From Anaerolineae bacterium (lineage in GTDB: Bacteria; Chloroflexota; Anaerolineae; Aggregatilineales; Aggregatilineaceae), in the NCBI GenBank assembly GCA_016929355.1, contig JAFGJA010000232.1, positions 1-5,543 of the forward strand: a DNA stretch of 5,543 nt, written 5' to 3'. Under the pieces are notes generated by a model, which was not told the DNA's origin, did no database searches, and worked only from the letters and a program-made list of their open reading frames with translations. Below, in pieces: positions 1 through 5,219 of this stretch (the stretch's first letter is position 1; every line of letters starts with the position of its first letter). The position numbers and the translations under genes were made by a program.

Positions 1-21
1 GACTTCCCAACAGAGCTTCTT

Positions 22-88
22 CTCCCTTCCTCTGCTTGCGGGGGAAGGGCTGGGGATGGGGGTTTATCCTTTCCATACACGCTCTTAG
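22..88 (+). repeat. Dispersed GC-rich intergenic repeat, copy A
   Basis: CCCTTCC at 24-30 pairs with GGAAGGG at 43-49, and the 11-mer TGCTTGCGGGG (33-43) fills most of the loop. A G-rich tail (52-62) follows, then the terminal motif ACACGCTCT at 77-85. The same order of core, G-rich tail and ACACGCTCT recurs inverted at 745-803 and directly at 964-1026, with a partial copy at 924-957. The hairpin with a G-rich arm resembles dispersed palindromic units often seen between genes in Chloroflexota, which I know only from recollection. It has no coding potential and no transposase. It could also be transcribed and act as a terminator or mRNA-stability hairpin. Confidence 0.7.
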
Positions 89-113
89 CTGCTGGCGAAA
101 CTCTAGCACGCAC

Positions 114-202
114 TATATAGGGGCCGACCAGCGTGTCGGCCCAGGGCGAACGCGAACCAGAGATTCGGATTGGTTCGCTGCATGTAAACCTCCCCTCCTA
201 TA
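114..202. repeat. Two-hairpin MITE-like element with imperfect ends
   Basis: Two perfect hairpins stand in tandem. GGGCCGAC (121-128) pairs with GTCGGCCC (135-142) across 6 nt. GCGAACCA (152-159) pairs with TGGTTCGC (171-178) across 11 nt. The outer ends are imperfect inverted repeats, TATAGGGG at 116-123 against CCCCTCCTATA at 192-202. The junction TAGGGGC...GCCCAGGGCGA is shared with the palindromic element at 839-891, so the two look like relatives. The stretch has no reading frame. It lies upstream of the membrane-protein gene, so it could affect that transcript, but no such role is shown. Together with copy A it accounts for most of the gene-free 1-312 stretch. In 203-300 I see only AT-richer sequence and no convincing promoter. 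Confidence 0.6.
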
Positions 203-312
203 AGACTTGTTATGGTAAGTGGCTGATTATGTGTATTTAGCCAGGTTTAGTGCTTAACCTGTCATATTCAGCGCCATGAGCGGGTTTTATAGCTACATAC
301 GGGAGGCAATTT

Positions 313-747
313 ATGGGCAAATATTTGAAAGTCGCGGGTGTTGTTTTAAGTGGATTGCTGGTGGGTTCGATTTTTTTGCCGGTAGCGGAGGCATATATCG
401 GGTGGCTGCATACGCCGCCCCAGGATGATGCTTACGCGCGTATTTCGGCGGTTATGTTGTGTTTGGGGCTGCTGCTGTGGCTGTTAGGCTATGCGCGCCC
501 ACGCCAGATGACGCCCGGCTATACACCGCTTTATGCGCTGGTGTTCGGGCTGATCGCGCTGGTGCTTGGCGTAGGGGTGGATGCTGGTGATTCGCGCGTT
601 GTGGCGCTGATTCTGTTCGTGCTGCCGTTCCCATTTTTTACGTTGACATTGGGCAGCGCGTTTTTATGGTGGGAGCAGAGTCGGATGGTGGTTTATCAGA
701 CGGCGCAGCAGCCGGACGCGGTTCGGGCAAGTTGTGTGCCGCATTAG
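313..747 (+). CDS. Small four-helix integral membrane protein, unknown function
   Basis: This 144-residue protein has four hydrophobic stretches at about residues 5-24, 43-61, 71-89 and 96-120. Short polar linkers separate them: a PPQDDAY segment near 35-41 and an ARPRQ segment near 61-65. A polar tail of about 24 residues follows. I see no catalytic motif and do not recognise a named family. The start is well supported, because GGGAGG at 301-306 lies 6 nt before the ATG. Basic residues concentrate in the 61-65 loop and after helix 4, which by the positive-inside rule would put that loop and possibly the C-terminus in the cytoplasm. The N-terminal end could be mistaken for a signal peptide, but three more helices follow. 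The gene stands alone, bracketed by inverted repeat copies, and copy B overlaps its stop codon. The reading frame is intact and convincing; the function is unknown. Confidence 0.75.
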   Translation: MGKYLKVAGVVLSGLLVGSIFLPVAEAYIGWLHTPPQDDAYARISAVMLCLGLLLWLLGYARPRQMTPGYTPLYALVFGLIALVLGVGVDAGDSRVVALILFVLPFPFFTLTLGSAFLWWEQSRMVVYQTAQQPDAVRASCVPH

Positions 748-803
748 AGCGTGTTATGCACTATCCCCCGGCCCCTTTCCCCGCAAGCAGGCTGGTGGGA
801 GGA
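745..803 (-). repeat. Dispersed GC-rich intergenic repeat, copy B (inverted)
   Basis: Read on the minus strand, this copy carries TGCTTGCGGGG (rc of 779-789), identical over 11 bases to the core of copy A. A G-rich run follows (rc of 765-775), then ACACGCTCT (rc of 746-754). The spacing from core to terminal motif is about 10 nt shorter than in the other full copies. It begins inside the stop codon of the membrane-protein gene, so either the repeat supplied the stop or the gene end abuts the insertion point. Confidence 0.68.
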
Positions 804-838
804 CAGTTTTACCGAGTCGGGTTTATTTACGAGGTCAT

Positions 839-891
839 TGTAGGGGCGAGGCGACGCCTCGCCCAGGGCGACCCACCGGGTCGCCCCTACA
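839..891. repeat. Compact palindromic element: two hairpins inside an outer inverted repeat
   Basis: Two perfect 9-bp hairpins with 3-nt loops lie one base apart. GGGCGAGGC (844-852) pairs with GCCTCGCCC (856-864), and GGGCGACCC (866-874) pairs with GGGTCGCCC (878-886). The ends form a perfect 11-bp inverted repeat, TGTAGGGGCGA (839-849) with TCGCCCCTACA (881-891). The outer and inner stems compete for the same bases, so the element can fold as two hairpins or as one closed structure. It shares TAGGGGC and GCCCAGGGCGA with the element at 114-202. It sits between convergent genes, where it could end transcription from either side, though it lacks a U-tract. No coding capacity. Confidence 0.8.
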
Positions 892-923
892 CAACCCGCG
901 ATTCAAACCAGCATCCCACAAAG

Positions 924-957
924 TGTCCCCCTGTCAGCGCAAGCAGGGCAAGGGGAG
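924..957 (-). repeat. Dispersed repeat, copy C (partial, inverted)
   Basis: On the minus strand this stretch reads TGCTTGCGCTG (rc of 935-945), sharing eight bases with the cores of copies A and B. CCCCTTGCCC precedes it and a run of G follows. The G-rich tail and the ACACGCTCT motif are absent. It faces copy D, so the two form one imperfect inverted repeat: GCAAGCAGG (939-948 region) against CCTGCCTGC (970-978), and CCCCCTGT (927-934) against ACAGGGTGGGG (990-1000). Confidence 0.5.
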
Positions 958-963
958 TGCTTG

Positions 964-1026
964 TCCCTTCCTGCCTGCGGGGAGGGACTACAGGGTGGGG
1001 TCAAATGGCTTGCCGCACACGCTCTC
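964..1026 (+). repeat. Dispersed GC-rich intergenic repeat, copy D
   Basis: GTCCCTTCC (963-971) pairs imperfectly with GGGAGGGAC (980-988). The core TGCCTGCGGGG (972-982) differs from copies A and B by one base. AGGGTGGGG (992-1000) follows, then ACACGCTCT at 1017-1025. The distance from core to terminal motif is 45 nt, against 44 nt in copy A, so this copy is full length. It ends 10 nt past the stop of the Hsp20 gene and will be transcribed as that gene's 3' untranslated region unless transcription ends earlier. Confidence 0.68.
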
Positions 1027-1035
1027 AAGGCAAAT

Positions 1036-1461
1036 TTACGCTTTCTTAACCGCGATCTGTCGGGGCTGCGCTTCGGGCAGTTTGGGCAGCGTGAGGGCCA
1101 AAACACCGTCGAGATAGGTGGCGTCGATATTTTCCACATCCACCGTTTCACCCAGGCGCACGCTGCGCTGGAATGCGCCGTAGCTGCGTTCGCGGTAGGT
1201 GTAGCGCTCGGTTTCCTCGTCGATGGCGTTATTAATCTCGCCACTGATGGTCAAGACGTGATCCTCAACTTCCACATTCACTTCGTCCGCCGCGATGCCG
1301 GGCAGATTCAGGCGCACTTCGAGTTCGTGCTCGCGTTCGATCACATCCATCGCCGGGCGCAAGACCGGGCGGGCGGTGTCGCTGTTGTAATGTGCCAGGG
1401 CGTCGTTATAACGGGTGCGCCAGACGTTGTTCGCCGGGTTGTAGCGTACCAATTTCACCAT
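1036..1461 (-). CDS. hsp20: Small heat-shock protein, Hsp20/alpha-crystallin family
   Basis: This 141-residue ATP-independent holdase binds unfolding cytoplasmic proteins and keeps them soluble for refolding by the DnaK/ClpB systems. The alpha-crystallin domain spans roughly residues 36-128. It opens with RPAMDVIERE, continues with LNLPGIAADEVNVEVEDHVL, and has the strand pair ERSYGAFQRSVRLGE before DGVLALTLPK. The last residues hold an I-x-V motif (IAV at 136-138), the C-terminal anchor that docks into a neighbouring domain in oligomers. Length is normal for bacterial Hsp20. The open frame extends 67 codons upstream, but AGGAGAGA lies 7 nt before this ATG and the upstream residues do not resemble the family. 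I see no CIRCE operator (TTAGCACTC inverted repeat) and no convincing promoter upstream, so heat control cannot be read from the sequence. It is a single gene, convergent with the membrane-protein gene. Confidence 0.95.
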   Translation of the reverse strand: MVKLVRYNPANNVWRTRYNDALAHYNSDTARPVLRPAMDVIEREHELEVRLNLPGIAADEVNVEVEDHVLTISGEINNAIDEETERYTYRERSYGAFQRSVRLGETVDVENIDATYLDGVLALTLPKLPEAQPRQIAVKKA

Positions 1462-1468
1462 GTTGATT

Positions 1469-1476
1469 TCTCTCCT
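1469..1476 (-). promoter_or_regulatory. Ribosome binding site deciding the Hsp20 start
   Basis: The minus strand reads AGGAGAGA, 7 nt before the ATG ending at 1461. It fixes the start at MVKLVRYN and argues against the 67-codon upstream extension, which begins at an ATG at 1660-1662. Confidence 0.85.
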
Positions 1477-1711
1477 GTGGTAGAGCCTACCAGTCTCATC
1501 TGAATATGGTCTAATCATGCCACACAACTGTAAGAGAAATCTCAGCGTAGTGTCAGAAAACGCTCGGATTTGCGTAAAACTTCTGCAAGAACGATCCAGC
1601 GCTGCGAAAAAACCTGTAAAAATGACGTGATCTGCCAACCTGTTTGGGTGCGCGCTGAACACGTATCAATAAGTCTAGAATTATGATCTTCTTTGTTCTT
1701 ATCTCGATCTA

Positions 1712-1743
1712 CTCTGTGTTCTCTGCGTCTCTGCGGTGAATTA
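1712..1743 (-). repeat. GCAGAGA-type periodic repeat at a gene end
   Basis: On the minus strand the sequence runs from the TAA stop of the sugar transferase into TTCACCGCAGAGACGCAG and then AGAACACAGAG. This is about three units of an 8-bp period (CGCAGAGA, CGCAGAGA, ACACAGAG). From recollection, short repeats of this kind, starting TTCACCGCAGAG, occur between genes in many unrelated bacteria. The rest of 1462-1711 has no gene and no strong hairpin. It contains two direct copies of AACCTGT (near 1611 and 1636) and the Hsp20 ribosome binding site. Confidence 0.6.
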
Positions 1744-3276
1744 ATACGCATTCTTGTTGCGATTAAACACCATCTGGAACACCGTCCGCAGCACGATCTT
1801 AATATCCAGCCACAGCGACCAGTTTTCCACGTACCATAGATCGTACTTGGTGCGCTCCAAAATCGACGTGTCGCCGCGCATCCCGTTCACCTGCGCCCAA
1901 CCCGTCATGCCCGCTTTTTCGCGGTGACGTTCCATATAACGCGGGATGAATTCGCGGAACTTCTGCACGTAATAGGTCTGCTCTGGGCGCGGCCCGACGA
2001 GACTCATTTGCCCATAAAAGACGTTGATCAACTGCGGAATTTCGTCCCAATTGGTTTTGCGCATAAACGCTCCGATGCGCGTCACGCGCGGATCGCCTTC
2101 GGTGGTCCAGCCGGGACCGTCTTTTTCAGCATCGTTGCGCATCGAGCGGAATTTGATCATGGGGAAGGGGTGTCCGTCCAGGCCCATGCGTTCCTGGCAG
2201 AAGAACACCGGCCCCGGCGATTCGAGCTTGATCAGGAAGGCGGTCAGCGCCATGATGGGCGAGAGCATCACTAACCCGATGAACGATCCCACAATATCCA
2301 TACTGCGCTTGAGACTGAGTTTCCAACCGCGCAGCGCCACATCGCGCACGGAGAGCATGGGCATTCCGTTCAGGTCGTCCACCGTCATGCCGCCGGTCAT
2401 ATACGCGAAAATGTCCGGGTACACCTTGATATTCACCCGCCCGCGCTGGCATTTGCTGACTAACTGGACCAGTTCGCGGTGGGAGGCTTCCGGCAGGGCG
2501 ATGATCACTTCGTCGATCTCGTAAGTGTCGATCAGTTCGGGGATTTCGTTCGTTGTGCCGATGATGGGTACTTCGCCTACCGATTTGCCCGGACTGCCGT
2601 TTACCGCGCCAATGATGTTATAGCCCAGGTGCGGCGACCAGCGAATTTTTTCCGCGATGGTGCGCGCCACTTCGCCCGATCCCACGATTAGCACATTGTC
2701 GCGGCCCACGCCGAGATCGCGCATCTGGACCGTGATCTGGCGATGCACTTCGCGCCCGATCACCGTGAGGACGATCCCCAAAATCCAGGCATAGATCACC
2801 ACGCCGCGTGGGTAGTCGAGTTCGAACGCGCTGTTTTTGAAGGCGAGTGTTTCAAACGCCACCGCGAGAAACGTGCCAATCGAGACATTTTGCGCAATCG
2901 TATAGCTGGTATCAATGCGGCTCACGGCGCGTTTTTGGTGATACATCCGCGCAAAATAGAAGACCATCATCACCGTTGCGACATGAATGACCAGCATGGG
3001 GAAGTAGTTCGAGAGCGGCGGCGGATCAACCGGGACGGCGGGCAGGGGCAGGCGCGCGCGCAGCACGTAACCCAATACAAACGCCACCGCCAGCATGAAC
3101 GCATCGCTCACCACTAACGTTGTGCCCAACAGCCCGCGAATCTGGCGATCCCACCGGGAATTCAGCCGCACGCGGCGCGCTTCCATCGTGGTATGTTTGG
3201 CCGCATGACGCCCGGTGATCGCTTCCGGCGCCTGACTGGATTGATCCGGTGGCTGATCCGTAAACCGATTCGTCAT
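1741..3276 (-). CDS. Polyprenyl-phosphate sugar-1-phosphate transferase (WcaJ/WbaP-like monotopic PGT)
   Basis: This 511-residue enzyme moves a sugar-1-phosphate from a nucleotide sugar to undecaprenyl phosphate at the inner membrane face, the first step of exopolysaccharide or O-antigen repeat synthesis. Hydrophobic segments lie near residues 54-73, 93-110, 132-145 and 158-175. A Rossmann-like domain follows with VLIVGSGEVA at 195-204. The catalytic domain covers about 320-511: KRSMDIVGS (323-331), ESPGPVFFCQERMG (352-365), KFRSMR (375-380), the Asp-Glu dyad in NWDEIPQ (411-412), SLVGPRPE (425-432) and a C-terminal YDLWYVENWS (478-487). The N-terminal 45 residues are polar and Gln/Pro-rich, longer than in typical WcaJ. 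The frame is open 315 nt further upstream, but that part overlaps the glycosyltransferase. I chose the ATG that overlaps the upstream stop as ATGA, which suggests translational coupling. The sugar specificity (glucose, galactose or other) cannot be read from the sequence. Confidence 0.93.
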   Translation of the reverse strand: MTNRFTDQPPDQSSQAPEAITGRHAAKHTTMEARRVRLNSRWDRQIRGLLGTTLVVSDAFMLAVAFVLGYVLRARLPLPAVPVDPPPLSNYFPMLVIHVATVMMVFYFARMYHQKRAVSRIDTSYTIAQNVSIGTFLAVAFETLAFKNSAFELDYPRGVVIYAWILGIVLTVIGREVHRQITVQMRDLGVGRDNVLIVGSGEVARTIAEKIRWSPHLGYNIIGAVNGSPGKSVGEVPIIGTTNEIPELIDTYEIDEVIIALPEASHRELVQLVSKCQRGRVNIKVYPDIFAYMTGGMTVDDLNGMPMLSVRDVALRGWKLSLKRSMDIVGSFIGLVMLSPIMALTAFLIKLESPGPVFFCQERMGLDGHPFPMIKFRSMRNDAEKDGPGWTTEGDPRVTRIGAFMRKTNWDEIPQLINVFYGQMSLVGPRPEQTYYVQKFREFIPRYMERHREKAGMTGWAQVNGMRGDTSILERTKYDLWYVENWSLWLDIKIVLRTVFQMVFNRNKNAY

Positions 3277-4235
3277 GTCCTGGGTGACGGCGTTGGCGGT
3301 GTTGTTTTGGTTGCTGTTGCGAGTGCTGTTTCGGTCAGCAGCGCCTTGGTGTTCAGCAGGTACGGCCAGATCGCCCGGCCCCCCTTCACCGCGATCCCCA
3401 ACATGATCAGGCTGTGGAGCGGCCACGCTGTTGTGGCCCGGTAGTGTTGGTAGTAGAAGATCAGCATCGCCCGGTAGAAGTCTGTCTGCGCCCGCTTCGA
3501 TTGGCGACTCGCCGCCCGTTTGACGTGCGTCACGGTCACTTGCGGGTTGTACATCACTTTCCACCCGGCTTGTTTGATTCGGTACGCCCAATCCAGGTCT
3601 TCTCCATACATAAAATACGATTCGTCGAACAGGCCCACGCGCTGAATGGCCGCGCGGCGGACCAGCATAAACGCCCCGACCACTGAATCCACTTCGGTTT
3701 CGGTGTCCGGGTCGAGATAAGTCATATTATACCGCCCAAAACGTTTGCTGCGCGGGAACAGCTTGGATAATCCGACCATCCGGTAAAAACTGATGGCCGG
3801 GGTCGGGAAGCTGCGGCGGCACGCTAAATCCAGCTTGCCATCCAGCATGACCAGCTTTGGCCCCGCCGCGCCAATCGTTGCGTCGGCGTCCATATAGTGT
3901 ACCATATCTGCCAGCGCGGAAGGCGGCAGCACCGTATCGGGATTCAGCGCCAGCGCATAACGCGGGGTGTTATCAGTGCAGCCCTGTTCAAAGCCCAGCA
4001 CGCGAAAGCCTTGATTATTCGCCTGCGGAAAGCCGCGATTTTCCGCATTAGCGATGACTTCCACAGCAGGAAATTCGGCGCGGACCATCTCGGCGCTTTT
4101 GTCCCACGAAGCGTTATCGACGACGATCACGCGAAACGTGACGTTTTCCGACGCGAAGACCGAGCGCAAACAGTCCCGCAGTAAATCGCGCGTATTCCAA
4201 TTGACAATGACGATGCCGAGATCAAGATCGGACAT
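3273..4235 (-). CDS. Family 2 glycosyltransferase, rhamnosyltransferase-like
   Basis: This 320-residue GT-A fold inverting glycosyltransferase probably adds a sugar to a lipid-linked glycan on the cytoplasmic side. The family signature is clear: IVIVNWNTRDLL (8-19), VVDNAS (38-43) for nucleotide binding, ENRGFPQANNQG (65-76), LNPD (97-100) in the metal/nucleotide site, VGAFMLVRR (186-194), and FDESYFMYGEDLDWAYR (203-219), whose ED pair should carry the catalytic base. This layout is usual for WbbL-like rhamnosyltransferases, but the sugar is not provable here. A hydrophobic stretch near 272-284 may touch the membrane, and the tail is Thr/Pro-rich. The frame is open for 60 more codons upstream, yet GAGGA sits 3 nt before this ATG, a tight but usable spacing, and the family's first strand begins right after it. 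It is the first gene of a two-gene operon and overlaps the sugar transferase by four bases. Confidence 0.93.
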   Translation of the reverse strand: MSDLDLGIVIVNWNTRDLLRDCLRSVFASENVTFRVIVVDNASWDKSAEMVRAEFPAVEVIANAENRGFPQANNQGFRVLGFEQGCTDNTPRYALALNPDTVLPPSALADMVHYMDADATIGAAGPKLVMLDGKLDLACRRSFPTPAISFYRMVGLSKLFPRSKRFGRYNMTYLDPDTETEVDSVVGAFMLVRRAAIQRVGLFDESYFMYGEDLDWAYRIKQAGWKVMYNPQVTVTHVKRAASRQSKRAQTDFYRAMLIFYYQHYRATTAWPLHSLIMLGIAVKGGRAIWPYLLNTKALLTETALATATKTTPPTPSPRT

Positions 4236-4238
4236 GGT

Positions 4239-4243
4239 TCCTC
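4239..4243 (-). promoter_or_regulatory. Ribosome binding site deciding the glycosyltransferase start
   Basis: The minus strand reads GAGGA, 3 nt before the ATG ending at 4235. The spacing is short, but no better site precedes the in-frame ATGs further upstream (at 4286 and 4415), and the protein family starts here. Confidence 0.6.
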
Positions 4244-4302
4244 GCTTGTGGGTGAGTATTTCACGCAGGCTATCGCTGCTGTGCATCTGCGCGCGATTCG
4301 TG

Positions 4303-4331
4303 ATTCTAGCGGATTCCGGCGTGTGTCTCAA
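4303..4331 (-). promoter_or_regulatory. Sigma-70-type promoter for the polysaccharide operon
   Basis: On the minus strand TTGAGA (4326-4331) and TAGAAT (4303-4308) are separated by exactly 17 nt. Each hexamer matches the consensus at five of six positions. Transcription would start near 4296, giving a leader of about 60 nt before the glycosyltransferase ATG. This also argues against the longer upstream starts, which would begin at or before the promoter. The rest of 4236-4496 holds a short GGCGCG-CAA-CGCGCC hairpin at 4425-4439 and no gene. Confidence 0.55.
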
Positions 4332-4481
4332 GGTTAGCTTATCACGCGCACCTGTCGGGCGCTGGTTGGCTGCCTGACGCCCACCTGACGGGGGATAGGC
4401 GGGGCATACCTTCACCTGCGATCAGGCGCGCAACGCGCCGCGTCGTTATGCGTAAATAGGGGTAATGACTGAATACCCAAT

Positions 4482-4487
4482 GAGGAG
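4482..4487 (+). promoter_or_regulatory. Ribosome binding site of the 53-residue gene
   Basis: GAGGAG lies 9 nt before the ATG at 4497. A weak inverted repeat GGGTA/TACCC (4460-4464 and 4474-4478) stands just upstream. This site is one of the main reasons to accept the very short gene that follows. Confidence 0.75.
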
Positions 4488-4496
4488 TGTGCTACG

Positions 4497-4658
4497 ATGG
4501 CTGAAGAACAAAAACATGGTTGTGAAACGTGCCCGATCCGCCAGCGTGCGGAAGCCAACCCCAAATCGTTTGTCGCGTGGTTGTGGCGCTTCCATACCAA
4601 ATTCTGCCCCGGTTGGAAAGCCTACCAGCGTTCGCTGGCGGAACAGAAGCAGGCGTAA
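4497..4658 (+). CDS. Small Cys/Trp-rich conserved-looking protein, 53 residues
   Basis: The frame encodes 53 residues with a pattern too regular for chance. C9-E-T-C12 near the N-terminus is followed by IRQRAEANPKSF (14-25). Then comes the aromatic segment WLWRFHTKFCPGWKAY (28-43) with C37, and a polar tail. Three cysteines plus H34 could form a metal site, but this is inference. I recall similar small proteins with a CxxC, an NPKS stretch and a FCPGWK motif in anaerobic bacteria, and know of no established function. GAGGAG 9 nt upstream and a strong terminator 15 nt downstream make it a complete single-gene transcription unit. It has no signal peptide or clear membrane span, so it is probably cytoplasmic. 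It is divergent from the polysaccharide operon and convergent with the pilin gene. Confidence 0.8.
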   Translation: MAEEQKHGCETCPIRQRAEANPKSFVAWLWRFHTKFCPGWKAYQRSLAEQKQA

Positions 4659-4673
4659 ATTTCGCTATATATA

Positions 4674-4709
4674 AAACCAGACAGGGCATATTCGCGCCCT
4701 GTCTGGTTT
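4674..4709. terminator. Bidirectional intrinsic terminator between convergent genes
   Basis: A perfect 14-bp stem, AAACCAGACAGGGC (4674-4687) with GCCCTGTCTGGTTT (4696-4709), encloses an 8-nt loop. On the plus strand it lies 15 nt after the 53-residue gene and ends in TTT. On the minus strand it lies 7 nt after the pilin stop and runs into TTTTATATATAG. It therefore serves both convergent genes, with the stronger U-tract on the pilin side. Confidence 0.9.
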
Positions 4710-4716
4710 GCTGTGA

Positions 4717-5178
4717 TCACGGCACAGTAGCGGTGATCTCACATTTGCCGGTGTTCCCCTCTGCGTCTTCGGCGACTGCCGTGAAGGTGTGTTTGCCGGA
4801 GTTGCGGTAGGGTGAGCATTGTCCATCCCCGCTCACCAGGCAGTATTTCACCCGTTCTTCTTTGTTGTTGAAAACGCCATCCACTGAAAAACTCACCGAT
4901 TTAATATCGTTATCGCCCATGTTATCAGTGACAATCGCTTCCAGGCGGAACGGGTCGTTGGAGATGATATGGCACTCAACGTCGATCAGATCGCACATGG
5001 GGGCGTCGATGCCAGCGTCAATCGACCAGACCGCCCGGCAGTAGGTTTTTTGCACGCTGCGACCAAAAACTGCGGCGACGCCGATCACGACGACAGCCGC
5101 CAGCGCCAGGATCAGGGCGTATTCCACTAACCCCTGACCGCGTTCGAGAATGCGGGGTTTGCGTGCTTTGCTATTCAT
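4717..5178 (-). CDS. Flp/type IVb-like pilin with Ig-like cysteine-rich C-terminal domain
   Basis: This 153-residue precursor has a 14-residue basic leader (MNSKARKPRI...) ending in Gly. The class IV prepilin site G14-QGLVEY follows, with Glu at mature position +5 and Tyr at +6 as in Flp pilins. Residues 17-39 form the hydrophobic helix that anchors and polymerises the subunit. Known Flp pilins are about 50-80 residues; here about 110 residues follow the helix. Their strand-rich pattern (LEAIVTDN, VSFSVDGV, HTFTAVAEDAEGNTG) resembles a bacterial Ig-like fold. Six cysteines (47, 62, 69, 113, 121, 146), all outside the membrane, could form three disulfides. It may be a minor or adhesive pilin, or a pseudopilin exported by a Tad-type system. 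No tad genes are in the window. GGGAG lies 8 nt before the ATG, and a promoter is visible upstream. Confidence 0.85.
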   Translation of the reverse strand: MNSKARKPRILERGQGLVEYALILALAAVVVIGVAAVFGRSVQKTYCRAVWSIDAGIDAPMCDLIDVECHIISNDPFRLEAIVTDNMGDNDIKSVSFSVDGVFNNKEERVKYCLVSGDGQCSPYRNSGKHTFTAVAEDAEGNTGKCEITATVP

Positions 5179-5219
5179 GATAATGTCTCCCAGGATAAGC
5201 GCATAAAAGATGTATCTCT

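Noticed and set aside
839..1002. CRISPR array
   Set aside because: The repeats differ in orientation and length, and there are no regularly spaced unique spacers.
666..1117. Two overlapping plus-strand frames of 127 codons
   Set aside because: They run through the GC-rich repeats and into the antisense of Hsp20, with no ribosome binding site or recognisable motif.
961..1503. Plus-strand open frame of 180 codons
   Set aside because: It is the reverse-strand shadow of Hsp20 and begins inside repeat copy D.
1462..1662. N-terminal extension of Hsp20 by 67 residues
   Set aside because: The upstream residues do not resemble the family, and AGGAGAGA precedes the internal ATG at the right spacing.
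2024..2524. Plus-strand frame of 166 codons opposite the sugar transferase
   Set aside because: It is antisense to a strongly conserved catalytic domain and its translation has no domain character.
3277..3591. N-terminal extension of the sugar transferase by 105 residues
   Set aside because: It overlaps the well-supported glycosyltransferase in another frame. Its composition (Gly/Asp/Pro-rich, no domain) looks like a shadow translation, and the ATGA overlap gives a natural start.
4236..4415. N-terminal extension of the glycosyltransferase by 60 residues
   Set aside because: The family's first beta strand begins at the chosen start, and the best promoter (4303-4331) lies inside the extension.
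4425..4439. GGCGCG-CAA-CGCGCC hairpin as an operator or attenuator for the 53-residue gene
   Set aside because: A 6-bp GC stem arises easily in this base composition, and no promoter could be placed around it.
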